Positions 48,255 through 59,266 of a stretch of 64,000 bases of DNA are shown here, one piece after another. How positions within the stretch are numbered: position 1 is the first letter of the stretch; every line of letters begins with the position of its first letter. The position numbers and the translations under genes are program-made. The stretch comes from Cristatella mucedo (Eukaryota > Bryozoa > Phylactolaemata > Cristatellidae), in contig WPIO01000001.1 in assembly GCA_009760855.2 (NCBI GenBank), forward strand, positions 2,102,501-2,166,500, given 5' to 3'. The notes under the pieces are model-generated. The model was not told the origin of the DNA and did no database searches. It was given only the letters and a program-made list of their open reading frames with translations.

Positions 48255-50400
48255 CAACGTGTTGTAATTTAATGTAATGTATCTCCGTCTGTAACTCCAC
48301 AAAGTCATAAAGACTACGTGGGTGTTACGCAGGAGAGTTTTGCATAGCGAACTCACAGCCTAAGCGGCTTTCGGTACGCATTCGGTAGCCAACAGACTTC
48401 GTCTCACGCAACAAAGAGAAAGTGGGAAGCATAGCAGACTCAGGAGAGCAGTTGAGGTAGTGAGTAGCATAGCAGCAGCAGCTCAGGACCGCTGAAAAGA
48501 ATGTGCCATAGACGGCAGTAGGAGAGCAGTTGTCGTTGCGTAAAAAATGTGGAAGCGAGTTCCACAGTCTAGGACCTGCAGAGCTAAAGCTTCTGTCGCC
48601 AACAGTCTTTAAGTGGAGGAATGGAACAGCTAATTTATTGCCCACACAGGACCTGATGGCACGAACAGGCTGAAACCTATGCAGCAGTTCAGCTAGGTAC
48701 GAAGGAGCCAAGCCGTGGCGTTGTGGGTCTTGTGGGTCAGCGTAAGAACTTTGCTCTGTATCCGTTGCTCAACCGGCAACCATCCTAGCTCTTTCAGCAA
48801 AGGTGACATGTGCTCAAACCGCTGGGACTTGAAAACCAGCCTTGCAGCCATATTCATTGTCCGCTGTAGTGGCATAATAGCTTTCTTTGGCAGCCCAGCC
48901 AAAAGGGAATTACAATAATCAAGCCGAGACAGAACTAAAGAGCTAGTTAAATTTTCTTACAAGCCACTGTGGGAGTCAGCTCCTAATCTTGGATAGGGAT
49001 CGGAAGTGATGGCCAGATGTAGAAGCAGTCTTCTGAATGAAGCTTTTAAAATTTAGGCAGCAGTCAAAACTGACACCTAAATTTCGAGCATGTGGTGATG
49101 GTCGCGCAACAGCATCACCAACTAGAAGAGCAAAGTATTTTAATCCAGCCACACGCTTAGGGTTTTCTATTAGCAGTAGTTCGGTTTTATCGTCATTTAA
49201 TTTCAAGAAGTTTTCTGACATCCAGGATCAAATGTCGGCAAGGCAAGCATTCAGTTTCTCAGTTGCAGCAGCAGATTCCGACGGTTTGAATGACAAATAC
49301 AGCTGAGTATCGTCAGTATACAAGTGATATCCTACTCTGTGGGCCTTAATTACTTTTCCCAGAGGTTGTGTATAAATGTAGAACAGCAAGGGACCGAGTA
49401 CAGACCCTTGAGGGACTTCACAGGTGACCATTCTTGTGTGTGTGACCTAACCCTCACACGACACGGATTAAACACGAAGAGACAAGTACAATATAAACCA
49501 CGCCAGTGCTTCGTCTGCCAGACCGATCGTTTTCTCAATCGTTCAAGCAGAATATCACGATCAATGGTGTCGAAGGCAGCAGAAGGATCTAGCAGAGCTA
49601 GGGCAGTGACATTCCCGTCGTCATTGTCGCGTAGAATATCATTGTTTACACGGAGGAGAGCAGTTTCAGTGGAGTGCTGCCTCTTGAACCCTGATTGAAA
49701 TGTTTCTGACATTTCATTTTTTTTCAATATGTTCAACCAGCTGCTTAGTAACCATTTTGTTTTCAAGAACTTTTGACAGGAAAGGAAGAAGGGAAACTGG
49801 GCAATAGTTTACAAGGACCTCTGGATCTAATCCAGGCTTTTTAAGTATGGGTCAAATTATTGCCGATTAGAAGGACTTGGGGACGATTCCTTTTCCCAGA
49901 GAAGCATTACAAATCTTGGTTATTGCTGGGCTAAGTTCGTCTGCTAGTGAATACCACAAAGATGAAGGTAGAGGGCCTTCAGGAGACGAGCTCTTTTTGC
50001 TAGACCTTATTAAGGCAGCCACATCACATGCAGAAACATCGGAGAACCTTTTCAGGAAGCTCACAGGTTGAGGAAAAGCGATTGCTTTGGTCAGAGGGGG
50101 CTAAATGGAGGCACGAATGTGCACAATTTTTTCAGTAAAGAAGGCTGAAAACCTTTCGGCTGAGCCGTTAATATCTGGGGAGTCAGATCTCAAAGCATTG
50201 GCCAGTAAATGGTGTATTGTCTTATAAATCTGTTTAGGATCCGACTGGGAGGAATTCAGCTTTCGGATAAAAAAAGCCTTGTTTTTTAAAGCTTTCGGGT
50301 GTAAACTCGAAGGAAGACTTTGAAATTGACTTGATCTGCATCAGACCCCCGATTTCTTGAAACGACGTTCAAGCCTGCGCTTAAACCGGCGCATCTTTAG
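48255..50400 (-). mobile_element. LINE B copy, nearly complete RT region
   Basis: CATTA-type tail and 3' terminus (48255-48310), C-terminal region (MNMAARLVFKSQRFEHMSPL, 48850), RT core ([12 protein letters not shown], with Thr in place of the Ala of YADD, 49300), [18 protein letters not shown] (49390) and ETFQSGFKRQHSTETALLRV (49700). The linker remnant runs to 50400. Collinear with 18455-20745 but truncated a little later at the 5' side. Frameshifted near 49440 and elsewhere. Confidence 0.9.
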
Positions 50401-50955
50401 GAATTCTGGAAACGGAGCGCGGTAATACTGAGAGACTGTCGTAAGCGGCCCGATCCTGGACGAGGCGCGAGCGGGCGCGAGCATTTGCAAGACCGCACCG
50501 CGTGCTGAATGCTGGAGAGTGGTGGGGGCCGACTACTTGTTGCTCTTGCGCAATGCCGTTGCTACGCAGCTCTCGCTGCACTGCACTAACTTGCATGTCC
50601 CGCACTAACTGCTCCAGCGAGCCTGAAATAGGCGAATTACAACGCTTTAAGAAGAAATAATCTCAAAAGCCAGTACAGCAAGTGAATGCAACAGCAGAAT
50701 GCGCTCAGCTAATTTCTCGCGCGCAATTAAACGCCCGTTCAGCAGCGGTCAGAAATAGGAAGGAGAAAATCAATCGACACTGTCCGAAATTGACACGACC
50801 GCGCCCTGCACGAGTTCTCCTCGCTATTCTAGTAAACGACAGCAGTCCGCCGCCGCCGCCGCCGCCGCCGCTTGGACCGGAACGGACCGGAAGTGACGGT
50901 CCCGCTCGGCTACCGACTCCTCCGCGCCGGCGCGCCGCCGCCGCCGCCGCCGCCG
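50400..50955. other. 3' flank of the SK channel gene, no recognised gene
   Basis: This separates the channel stop codon from the LINE B copy ending at about 50400. It contains a short (CCG)n run near 50850-50871 and another just inside the stop. No canonical AATAAA was found on the gene's strand, so the polyadenylation site is unknown; it may lie within the LINE. Confidence 0.5.
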
Positions 50956-52384
50956 CTACTTGAGAAGATCCTCGTCGGGCGCGTCGGCCGACGCCGCCGC
51001 CGCCGTCTTGCGCTCGCGCCGATCCCTGCGGGCGGCCATGATGCGCACGAGCTCGTCGAGCTTGTCGCCGACGACGCCCACCTGCGCCTTGACCTCGTCG
51101 ATGCGCGCCTCGACGTCGAGCTGCCTGTCGCCGAGGCAGTCGACCGACGCCATGATGCTCCGCTGGTTCCGGTGCAGCTCGAGCACCGTCACCTGGTTGT
51201 CGACCATGCGGCGCTGCTCGCCGCGCACGGCGTGCAGCTCGGCGATGGCGAGCAGCAGCCGGCGCTGGCCGAGGCGCCGGTCGCGCTCGAGGCCGCCGCG
51301 CCGCGCGCGGTGCACGCGCCAGCCGTGCCGGATGACGTCGGCGGCGGCCGCCTTGTGCCGCCGCACGAGCTCCATCTCGATGACGAAGTCATTGACGCAC
51401 TTCTCCGCGCGGCTGAGCTCGAGCTTCTGCGCGAGCACGGCGACGGTGAGCGCCGTGCAGCCGGCGCCGAGCATGCCCGTCGCCACGGAGATGAAGCGGC
51501 CGCAGTACGTCTCCGGGTACATGTCGCCGTAGCCGACCGACGTGAACGTGATGGCGATGAGCCAGAGGGCGTTCAGGTAGCTCGAGCGCAGCGCCTTGTG
51601 GTCGACCTCGCACAGGCGCATCGCCCACGCGTTGATCGCGAATATGCCGCCGATGATGAAGGCGAGGCAGTAGACGGGATGGACGTACATGAGCGACTTG
51701 AACACGAAGTAGAAGTTGAACTTCGCCCTGTTGAGCGCGCCGAGGCTCTGCGAGCGCGCGTCGGCGAACAGCTTGCTGCGCAGCAGCAGCACGCGGCAGA
51801 GCAGGTACAGCCGCAGGAACATAGGTATCGACAGGACCACGTCGGACGACAGTAACGTGGGCGGCGGCGGCTGCTGCTGCGACTGCGAGAGCGCGCCGTC
51901 GCCGCCGCCGCCACCGTCCTCGACGACCGGCGGCGGCGCCGACCACGCGTCGGACGCCGGCGTCACGATGGCGAACTCCCAGACGGCGGGCACCGGATGC
52001 ACGAGGCAGACGACGATCTCCAGGCAGAAGGTGGCGACGCGTCGAGCGCTCACCGCCAGGCGCCAGTCGTCCATCGTGTTGTCGAGCATGTGCAGCTTGT
52101 AGTGCACGTAGTTGAAGTAGGTGACGAGCGCGACGAGGCCGACGGTCGTCGCCGTGACGACGAGCTTGGTGAGCGTGGCGCCGATCGAGCGCAGGCCGTA
52201 GGCGCCGCGAAGCACGAGCTCCGTGTGCAGCAGCATGAGCGCCACGCCCAGCGCGCCGACGGCCAGGCAGGCGTCGGCCAGGCGCCGACGCCGGTAGAAC
52301 AGCTCCTTGCGCTTCACGAGCCGCTCGCCCACGTGCTCGTACTTGTAGCGGCGGTCGCGCGGCCATCGCGGCACCTCCTTGCTC

Positions 52385-52468
<84 letters not shown>

Positions 52469-52575
52469 AGGTTGGGCGGCGCGCCGTTGTATCGCACCAG
52501 CGGTATTTCCGGGTCATCCAGGCCCGCGCGCGTCTTCGTCGCTTCAAAGCGGCCGCCGCCGCCGCTGCTCGCCAT
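50956..52575 (-). CDS. Small-conductance calcium-activated potassium channel (SK/KCNN family), single exon
   Basis: The 539-residue protein is a plasma-membrane potassium channel subunit gated by calcium through bound calmodulin. SK channels assemble as tetramers and drive after-hyperpolarisation. Visible in order: a 27-residue glycine run (37-63); S1 about 99-119; S2 about 132-155; S3 about 177-200; a Gly/Gln/Pro-rich S3-S4 loop (about 211-242); S4 with the family block LSIPMFLRLYL (248-258); S5 about 293-318; pore helix and filter SVGYGD (346-351); S6 with GAGCTAL (370-376); a calmodulin-binding region about 388-470 containing KLELSRAEK and a conserved Trp419; and a C-terminal helical stretch about 475-515. 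Length matches the family (about 500-580). The ATG at 52575 is chosen because it is the first ATG in frame; the frame upstream opens only with TTG. Vertebrate KCNN genes have many introns, so one unbroken frame is unusual. The filter is followed by YPETYC, where vertebrate SK2 has VPNTYC. Codons are extremely GC-rich at third positions. Family assignment is secure; the paralog is not determined. Confidence 0.95.
52387..52467 (-). repeat. (GGC)27 repeat encoding polyglycine in the SK channel N-terminus
   Basis: An uninterrupted run of 27 GGC codons (read on the minus strand) encodes residues 37-63, in the cytoplasmic N-terminus before S1. Pure GGC runs change length readily by slippage, so this segment is probably polymorphic. 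It lies outside the conserved channel core. Confidence 0.95.
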
Positions 52576-53199
52576 TGACGGGGTCCTCCTGAAAGCGGGC
52601 GAGCGAGCGAGCGATCGGGCGTCTTTCACGACGATGGGCCGAGCGCGACAACTTTTTTTTTTAACGCTCCGACCTCTCGACAAAACGAGGGCGATATAAA
52701 TAATTCAGCGGCGGCCACGCGCCGGCTGACGGCTCGTGGCCGGTGCCCGTCGAGTAGGCGGCCGGCACGCACCTTGCCGCCGCGCCGTTCGGGACGGCCG
52801 CTGGCGTGCGCTGAGCTAACGACCTGGAAATCCATAGGGCGCTTTTGTGGACGCCTTGTTTGTTCGCGCACAGCGGGCTCGTCGTCGCGTCGAGTGAGCT
52901 AACAGCTGCGGCGCGGCGCGCGAGCTGGCGTGCCTCTCGGCAGCGGCGACCCGCAGCGGCACCGGCGGACGACTGGCTCGCACGAGCTCGTGCGAGCACG
53001 ACTTGCGCGCCGCCTCGCCAACCGATAGACAGGCCAGGCCTCCCAACAGGCTACCGATCGGGTATCCCATCGACGAGATTCCGCAACGCGGGCTCCACGC
53101 GCAGGGCTGTTGAACATAGTCGGCAGCCAAATGTTTGCACTTCACGCAAAGACGCGCGGTAGACGCCGCGCTAAATGGCAGACGGTGTTCGTGCGCTGC
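52576..53199 (-). promoter_or_regulatory. Presumed 5' flank and promoter of the SK channel gene
   Basis: This is GC-rich, CpG-dense DNA directly upstream of the channel ATG. A TATA-like octamer (TATTTATA on the minus strand, 52695-52702) lies about 120 bases before the ATG. That is a workable distance if the 5' UTR is about 90 bases. The bases before the ATG (CCGTCA, then G at +4) are only a moderate initiation context. No transcription start can be proven from sequence, and the region may simply be CpG-island promoter. Confidence 0.35.
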
Positions 53200-53452
53200 G
53201 CTCGAAAAGGGAGAGGAGAAATAGGATGAGGAGGAGGAGGGAGAGGGGTGGGAGGATGACGAGGAGAAGGTGGAAGTGGAAGAGGAGGAGGAAGAGGGGA
53301 GAAAGAGAAGGAGGAGGGTGCAGAAACTTTAAAGAGGAGGAGGAAGTGGTGGAGGAGAGTGAGGAAGATGAAGAAAAGGTGGAGAAGGAGGAGGATGAAG
53401 AAAAGGTGGAGGCGGGAGGAGGAGGACAAGTAGGAGAGTGAGGAGGAGGCAA
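53200..53452. repeat. Polypurine (GGA/GAA-rich) tract upstream of the SK channel
   Basis: About 250 bases are almost entirely A and G on the plus strand, built from irregular GAGGAG, GAAGAG and GGTGGA words rather than one clean unit. On the gene's coding strand this is a long CT-rich tract 0.6-0.9 kb upstream of the ATG. Long mirror-like polypurine tracts can form triplex (H-DNA); that role here is inference. Confidence 0.85.
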
Positions 53453-53888
53453 CTCCTACTCTTCGTGGGCAGCTACAGACGGTCGGCCACGCGCTGTCAC
53501 CCGGGCAGCTCGCTTTCGTCAGAGCGGCAAGGAGACATGCAGAGCGAGCGCGCGCGCGCGCTCGAGCGCCAGCAGAGCCGCAGAGCGCTTACCTGGCGAC
53601 CGCGTGCCGGTCGTCGTGGCGTTGCGTCGTCGGAGCGCTAGGCCGCTATCCGGCGGTGGCGCACAGAGCAGCCGCTGCGGGTAGCGGGCGCCGCCCGGCG
53701 GCAGAGATCATCGGCGGCCGCAGCCACAGCGTCCGCGATCACCGCCGAAGCTGAGGCGGCGATCGGGCTCACTCTCCGCGCTCCGGCTACCGAACGCGCG
53801 ATGGCGTAAGCGACGTCGTCGCCGCTGGCAGCCGAGAGCGAGCGACCGTCCCGCTTTTCGAGAGGGCTTGAAGGAGCAAAGGGCAAAT

Positions 53889-53895
53889 GCTTTCG

Positions 53896-53941
<46 letters not shown>

Positions 53942-53944
53942 CTC
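53889..53944. repeat. (CT)n microsatellite
   Basis: About 55 bases of CT with two CG interruptions, in the GC-rich region upstream of the SK gene. Confidence 0.95.
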
Positions 53945-54427
53945 TACCTCCTTCGTAGGTTGTGCAGCACCTGTGGAGATGCAGGAGAGAGTCGCCAGCG
54001 AAATCGATTATCGATCAAGCCGGCGTCGCCACCGTCGCCGCAGCCGCAGCTGTCGTAATTGAGCCCGCTCAATCTGTCTCATTCGCGCGGCTGTAGCATT
54101 ACGCGCGAATTGGCAATGGCTGTCGCCGCGACACTGCGAATGGCTTCATTTGTGCCACCGTAGCCGCACCATCGTAGCCGCGAAGCGCAGCCACCGCCGC
54201 CGGCAATCCAATGGCGGCGCTTTGCGGGCGCAACTTGCGCGCGCAGCCGCAGCCGCTCCGCACGCATTCGCACGAATGCGTGCGGAGCGACATTGAGCGA
54301 GGCGTAAACGCACTCACCACTCGCTGCGCGGCGATCTATTCCCTGCTGCTGCGCCCAAGGAGCGCGCCATTAGGCACCACGCCCAGCCCGCCGACTTCGG
54401 CGCTCCGCTCTGCACCCGTGGCTTCGC

Positions 54428-54510
54428 TTAATAATAATAATTCACTTGATAAAAGCGCCCTCAGAGAACTTAATCTCTCTCTAGGCGCTTTACATTTGCT
54501 GTAAAGTGAT
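54428..54510 (-). mobile_element. LINE A 3' end fragment inside GC-rich DNA
   Basis: AATAATAATAATTCACTTGA, the full hairpin and TTTACATTTGCTGTAAAG. Only the last 80 bases of the element are present. Confidence 0.85.
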
Positions 54511-54750
54511 CGCTTCGTAGGGCGCTCCGTCAAACCGCGTGCGGCCGCCGCGACGGCGACGCGCAGGGAGTGAGAGAGATTTCGCGACGCTGCGCTACCT
54601 GGGCACGTCGGCTGTCCTCGACGAGCGTCAGCCATGGCTCATGTTTTTCGAAGCCAACCGGAAGCTCGCGCAAACTCAAAGAGCGGAGTGGGCATAATAT
54701 TTATGTGCGCCTTCACTTAGACAGATGACCACTGATGAACCGTCGGCTAA

Positions 54751-54825
54751 CGAGAGAGAGAGAGGGAGAGCGAGAGTGAGAGTGAGAGTGAGAGTGAGAG
54801 CAAGAGCGAGAGCGAGAGCGAGAGC
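54751..54825. repeat. GAGAGN hexanucleotide repeat
   Basis: GAGAGT and GAGAGC hexamers, about 12 in a row. Confidence 0.9.
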
Positions 54826-55864
54826 TTCAGACGCTCTCTCGCTCGAGCTTTGCAACGATCGCCAAACGAATCTAGCGGATCGTGCGGGGCCGACTGAGAC
54901 TTCCGCTGACGACGCGCCGCGCGACCGGCGGCGCGTTGCTCGCAGCTTCGCACCGCGGCGCTCCGCCGCTCTGCTCACAGCTAGCCATAGGCCGCTCTCC
55001 CCGGCCCCCGCCGCCTCCTCCGAGTTGCTGAGCGACGGCTTCGCACCGACGGCATTCCATACCCGCCCCCCAAGCGGAGAAAAAGGTTTAGTCGACGATT
55101 AGAACGCCGTTAAAGGCTAATGGCTTGTTTGAACGCGGTGCCACTAATACGCGGCGCTCGATAGAGCGCCGCGCGCATTCAAAGGAGGGGTCGAGGCACG
55201 AGGCGGCTTAGCCGCCGCTCCGGTTTCCGGTCGCTCCGCGGCCGGGTTTGCTTTTCGCCGCGTCGCTGCATTCAGCGCGACGCGACAGACTCTCGCCAGC
55301 TGCCGGCGCCGAGCTCGGCGTCCATTTAACGCCTAGCTCGCGGCACGGTAAAGGAAGCGATCGACGGAGGGCGGAGCGCCGAGCGCCGATGAGCGGCGCC
55401 GCAGCCGCAGCCGCTGTCGCCGCGGTCGGCTCTCTTGAGGCGCACCAAGCGACTCCGCTGAGCGACGTCCGCGAGCGTGCGCGCGCCGCAGGCTCCGAGC
55501 CGCTCCTTCTCCTGTTCCTCTCTCTGCTCTTCTCCTGCTCCGTTTCCTGCTCCCGCCGCCGACGCTGCGGCGCCGTGCGGCGCCGTGCGGCGGCGCTCGT
55601 CGTCCGAACGCTAAGATGGTTGCTATTGTGAAAGCCTGCTCTGAAATCGTTTCGCCTGAAATTTATTCTTAGCTCTGAAAGCGTTTCGCGCGACTGTCGG
55701 GCGACGTCGTAGATGCGCGAAGCGTGCGCCCCACGAGCATCGAGCGGTGCATCCGCGCGGTGCGTCCTCTAGTTAGATGCCTGGGCGATTGCGACTGGGC
55801 TCAGGGCGGACTTGTATCGGTGCGCCGCGCACCGAAAAAATAGGGGCGTGCTGGCGCGAATACT

Positions 55865-56060
55865 TCCGCAATGCTCACTACATCAACTGCCCTCTTGACT
55901 CAGCTACGCTTCTCACTTTCTCTCTGCTGTGCGAGCTGTCGTCTGTTGGCTACTGAATGCATGCTGAAAGCCGCTCAGGCGTGCGTTTTTCTATAGTGCG
56001 TGAGTGCACTATAGAAAACTCTCCTGCGCAACATCCATTAGTCTTCGTGGAGTTGCTGAC
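55865..56060 (+). mobile_element. LINE B 3' end fragment
   Basis: GCTCACTACATCAACTGCCC, CTCTGCTGTGCGAGCTGTCG and GTCTTCGTGGAGTTGCTGAC match the LINE B terminus. A 12-base inverted repeat (TATAGTGCGTGAGTGCACTATA, 55993-56014) lies inside it. Confidence 0.7.
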
Positions 56061-56634
56061 TGAGATACGTACATGTAAATACAACCTGCTGACGAATTAC
56101 TCAAGGGTTTAAATGCACCGACATTGCTATTCGCTAGCGAAAACGATAGCAGATGCAAGCTTGGCGGTAGGTGTAGGCCAACGGCGATGAACGCAAGATC
56201 GTGAATCGTAAAGCAAGGCATACTAACCAATGTTGTCAATAAAATGACAAGCAAAGAGCGCATGGCAGCAGCATGGTCACTGGATAGCTGGTGTGATAGC
56301 TGCGAGGATGATGAGCGGTTCTCTTTCAAATTAATACCACGCTATTTTGAGTTTTGACTAAGTATTATGCTCTTGTTAACGGTCAATTATCGAATGTACC
56401 GCTTTAACGACTGCTGCGACACCGCGCTTGACGCCCAAGTTTTCGCCAAAGCGAGACACTTTGGTAGTTTGATCGTGCAACTTCCGTTTCCCGGCGTGAA
56501 TTCTTCTCTGGCACAGCTGAAAGAACTGTGGATCCTGCCTTCTAAGCTCTGTGCATTTCTATAAACGCTTTGCGATGAAAATGCTCGCTCTTCATAATAT
56601 ATAGGTGGTTCGTGATTAAGACGTATGCGCCATG
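56061..56634. other. Unassigned DNA
   Basis: Nothing recognised. Confidence 0.5.
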
Positions 56635-56678
56635 TGGACCAATCTCGTCACGACCCGCGTCGTGACGAGATTGGTCCA
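56635..56678. repeat. Perfect inverted repeat, 20-bp arms, 4-base loop
   Basis: TGGACCAATCTCGTCACGAC, loop CCGC, exact complement. Imperfect pairing extends a few bases outward (CCAT/ATGG). Confidence 0.95.
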
Positions 56679-56689
56679 TATGGTGGGTG

Positions 56690-56800
56690 ATAAGAATAAT
56701 ATAAGTAATGCACTTGATAAAGCCACCTCATGGAACTCAATCTCTTTCTAGGCGCTTTACATTTGCTGCAAAGGCAAATGCAATTGGAAGGTGAGTAATA
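56690..56800 (-). mobile_element. LINE A 3' end fragment
   Basis: AATAATATAAGTAATGCACT tail, AACTCAATCTCTTTCTAGGC hairpin and TTTGCTGCAAAGGC. It abuts a LINE B copy on the same strand. Confidence 0.75.
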
Positions 56801-57862
56801 AAATTTAAACAGGTCTTAACTGTATCGTTTCCGTATACAATGTTCGCAAGAACTTCGGTTTTCGGAAGAATTCTGCAACGAGCAGCTAACTTATTGTCCG
56901 CACAGCACCTGAGCGCGCGATGAGGCTGAATCTGGTGCACCAGTTCAGCTAGGAACGAAGGAGCCAAGCCGTGGCGGGCCTTGTGGGTCAGCGTAAGAAC
57001 TTTCCTCTGTATCCGATGATTAACCGGCAGCCATCCTAGCTATTTTAGCAAAGGAGACATGCGCTCAAACCTCTGGGACTTGAAGACTACCCTTGCAGCC
57101 ATGTTCATAGTCAGTGACCTAGGTGCTTCCTTTGGTAGCCCAGCCAAAATCACAATAAAATTACATAGTCAGCTGCAGTGTCCTAGCGGCTTTTTTTGGT
57201 AGCCCAGCCAAAAGGGATTTACAATATTCAAGCCGAGACTGAACTGAGGAGCTAGTTAAATTTTTTACAAGCCACTGTGGAAGACAGTTCCTATTCTTGG
57301 ATAGGGATCGGACGTGATGGCTAGCTGTAGAAGCAGCCGTCTGAATGAAGCTTTTAAAATTTAGGCTGCTGTGGAAAATGACACCTAAATTTTGAGCACA
57401 CGGTGATGGTCGCACAACAGCATCACCTGTTAGAAGAGCAAAGCCTTTTAATCCAGCCACACGCTTAGTGTTTCCTATGAGCAGTAGTTCGGTTTTATCG
57501 TCATTTAGTTTCAAGAAGTTTTCCGACATCCAGGATTGAATGTCGGCAAGGCAAGCATTCAGTTTCTCAGTTGCAGCAGCAGATTCCGACGGTTTGAATG
57601 ACAAATACAGCTGAGTATCGTCAGTGTAAAAGTGATATCCTACTCCATGGGCCTTAATCACATTCCCAGAGATCGTGTATAAATGGAGAACAGCAAAGGA
57701 CCGAGTACAGACCCTTGAGGGACTCCACAAGTGACCATTCTCGTGTGTGAGACCTTACCCCACACGACACAGATTAAACACGATCCGATAAGTACGATTT
57801 AAACCACGCCAGTGCTTCGTCTGCCAGACCGATCGTTGTTCTCAATCGTTCAAGCAAGGCTC
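56800..57862 (-). mobile_element. LINE B copy, 3'-truncated, with internal duplication
   Basis: From 57862: RT region (LIVYD replaced by [11 protein letters not shown] at 57600), LNDDKTELLLIGNTKRV (57485), SQNLGV-type region, then C-terminal part to about 56860. A segment of about 65 bases (CATAGTCAG...GTAGCCCAGCCAAAA) is present twice between 57105 and 57210. The LINE B 3' terminus is missing and a LINE A end lies at the junction. Confidence 0.8.
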
Positions 57863-58404
57863 TCCTGCCTCAATCTACATGTGGCCGTTGAATTAGCTGA
57901 CCTTCAGAGCGAGCACGCGTGGTGAGCAGGTGCGACGAGTGCTTTCTAGCACACAGACCTCAGCGACTGCCGCTGGCACTCACAGGCCAGTCGTTGAAGT
58001 GAAGCAACCACTCAGGTGATTTTATTCCGTAGCGAAAAAGCCCGGTCAGGAGACTCCTAGCAGAGGTGACCGCTGTATTATCTATCTGCAGGCGACTCGG
58101 TGATAGGCATAAGACGGCTGTCGGGCCTGACAAGTACACTTTGGCGGCCTCTGTCTGCTGAGATCAGTGGAAGTGCCTGTTGGTACGAAATTATTCATCT
58201 GATGGCCAAACCTAACATCTGGCAACCTTTTCATGATTCACATAATGGGCATTCACCGTGATTCGTGTTTACTGCTGGCAGCTCTTATGACTACTGGTCC
58301 ACTGTACGAATGGCTGACAGCAGGTGAAACGGCTAGCGACGGAATTTATGATTTGATCGGGAATCCAGGGCCTGCACTCCTTGCATAGATGATGTGTCGT
58401 GAAG
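57863..58404. other. Unassigned DNA before the minisatellite
   Basis: Nothing recognised. The last 30 bases begin to resemble the 14-bp unit. Confidence 0.5.
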
Positions 58405-58788
58405 TCGGACACGAATCTCGGATGCAGCTCTTGGACACGGCTCTCGAACGCGGCTCTCGGACATTGCTCTCGGACATTGCTCTCGGACACGTGACGTCGG
58501 ACACGTGACGTCGGACACGTGACATCGGACACGGGACGTCAGGCACGCAACGTCGGACACGTGACGTCGGACACGTGACGTTGGACACGTGACGTTGGAC
58601 ACGTGACGTTGGACACGTGACGTTGGACACGTGACGTTGGACACGTGACGTTGGACACGTGACGTTGGACACGTGACGTTGGACACGTGATGTCAGACAC
58701 GTGATGTCAGACACGTGATGTCAGACACGTGATGTCAGACACGTGATGTCAGGCACGTGATGTCAGACACGCGACATCGGACACGACA
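58405..58788. repeat. 14-bp minisatellite, about 27 units
   Basis: The unit is GGACACGTGACGTN. Three blocks differ by fixed variants: ...GACGTC and degenerate units on the left, ...GACGTT in the middle (58570-58680), and AGACACGTGATGTC on the right (58690-58770). Because 14 is not a multiple of three, all three minus-strand frames stay open and give the same 14-residue periodic peptide. Those frames are artefacts. Confidence 0.95.
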
Positions 58789-59202
58789 CTCAGCGTCTAT
58801 TCAAGGGCATCGCATCCGATTGCTTTCACCTTATTCTTGCCGAGCACATGGCAGTGCCCTTCGTAGATTTTTTCGTTGCACCAAGAGTTGCACAAGACCT
58901 GAAAAACTCCAAAAAGCGGCAGGTGCAAGCAACGTCGCTCAGCGCCAACCAGAGCAATCGAGGCGGCGCGATATTAGCACCACCTTTGATCTTCGACTGA
59001 TTTTCTCGAATACTGTCGGAGAGCACCGTGCTGAAATGAAAGTAGTATGTACGCCTAAGTTATGCGTTCCTCGTCGGGGGTACGGGAGGGAGGCGGTGAA
59101 CTCATTTGCTCATTCGAAGCAGTCGGACGTAGCGATGGCCCAGGATTTGACACAAGGATTGTGGCAGTTTGGGTCGACTGCTCACTCTGCCATCTGTAGT
59201 TT
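58789..59202. other. Unassigned DNA
   Basis: A plus-strand frame crosses it, but no motif is present. Confidence 0.5.
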
Positions 59203-59233
59203 TGTATGTACGTATGTATGTATGTATGTATTT
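59203..59233. repeat. (GTAT)n microsatellite
   Basis: About seven GTAT units. Confidence 0.9.
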
Positions 59234-59266
59234 TATGCCGGCTCCTCTGATAAGCCACTGGTGAGC

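Larger units (their letters stand above)
53945..55864. other. GC-rich DNA upstream of the SK gene
   Basis: High CpG, scattered simple repeats and one LINE A end. No second gene could be supported. Confidence 0.5.

Noticed and set aside
50872-52699. Long open frames on the plus strand and in other frames across the SK gene (up to 327 codons)
   Set aside because: They are shadows of GC-rich codons with few stops. Only the minus-strand frame carries conserved channel motifs.
53142-53452. Leu/Ser/Phe-rich or Glu/Arg-rich proteins
   Set aside because: Translations of the polypurine tract.
58269-58714. Three overlapping frames encoding a repeated 14-residue peptide
   Set aside because: Direct consequence of a 14-bp repeat, which keeps every frame open; no start context or splice evidence.
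58405-58788. CRISPR-like array
   Set aside because: Units are contiguous with no unique spacers, and the DNA is eukaryotic.
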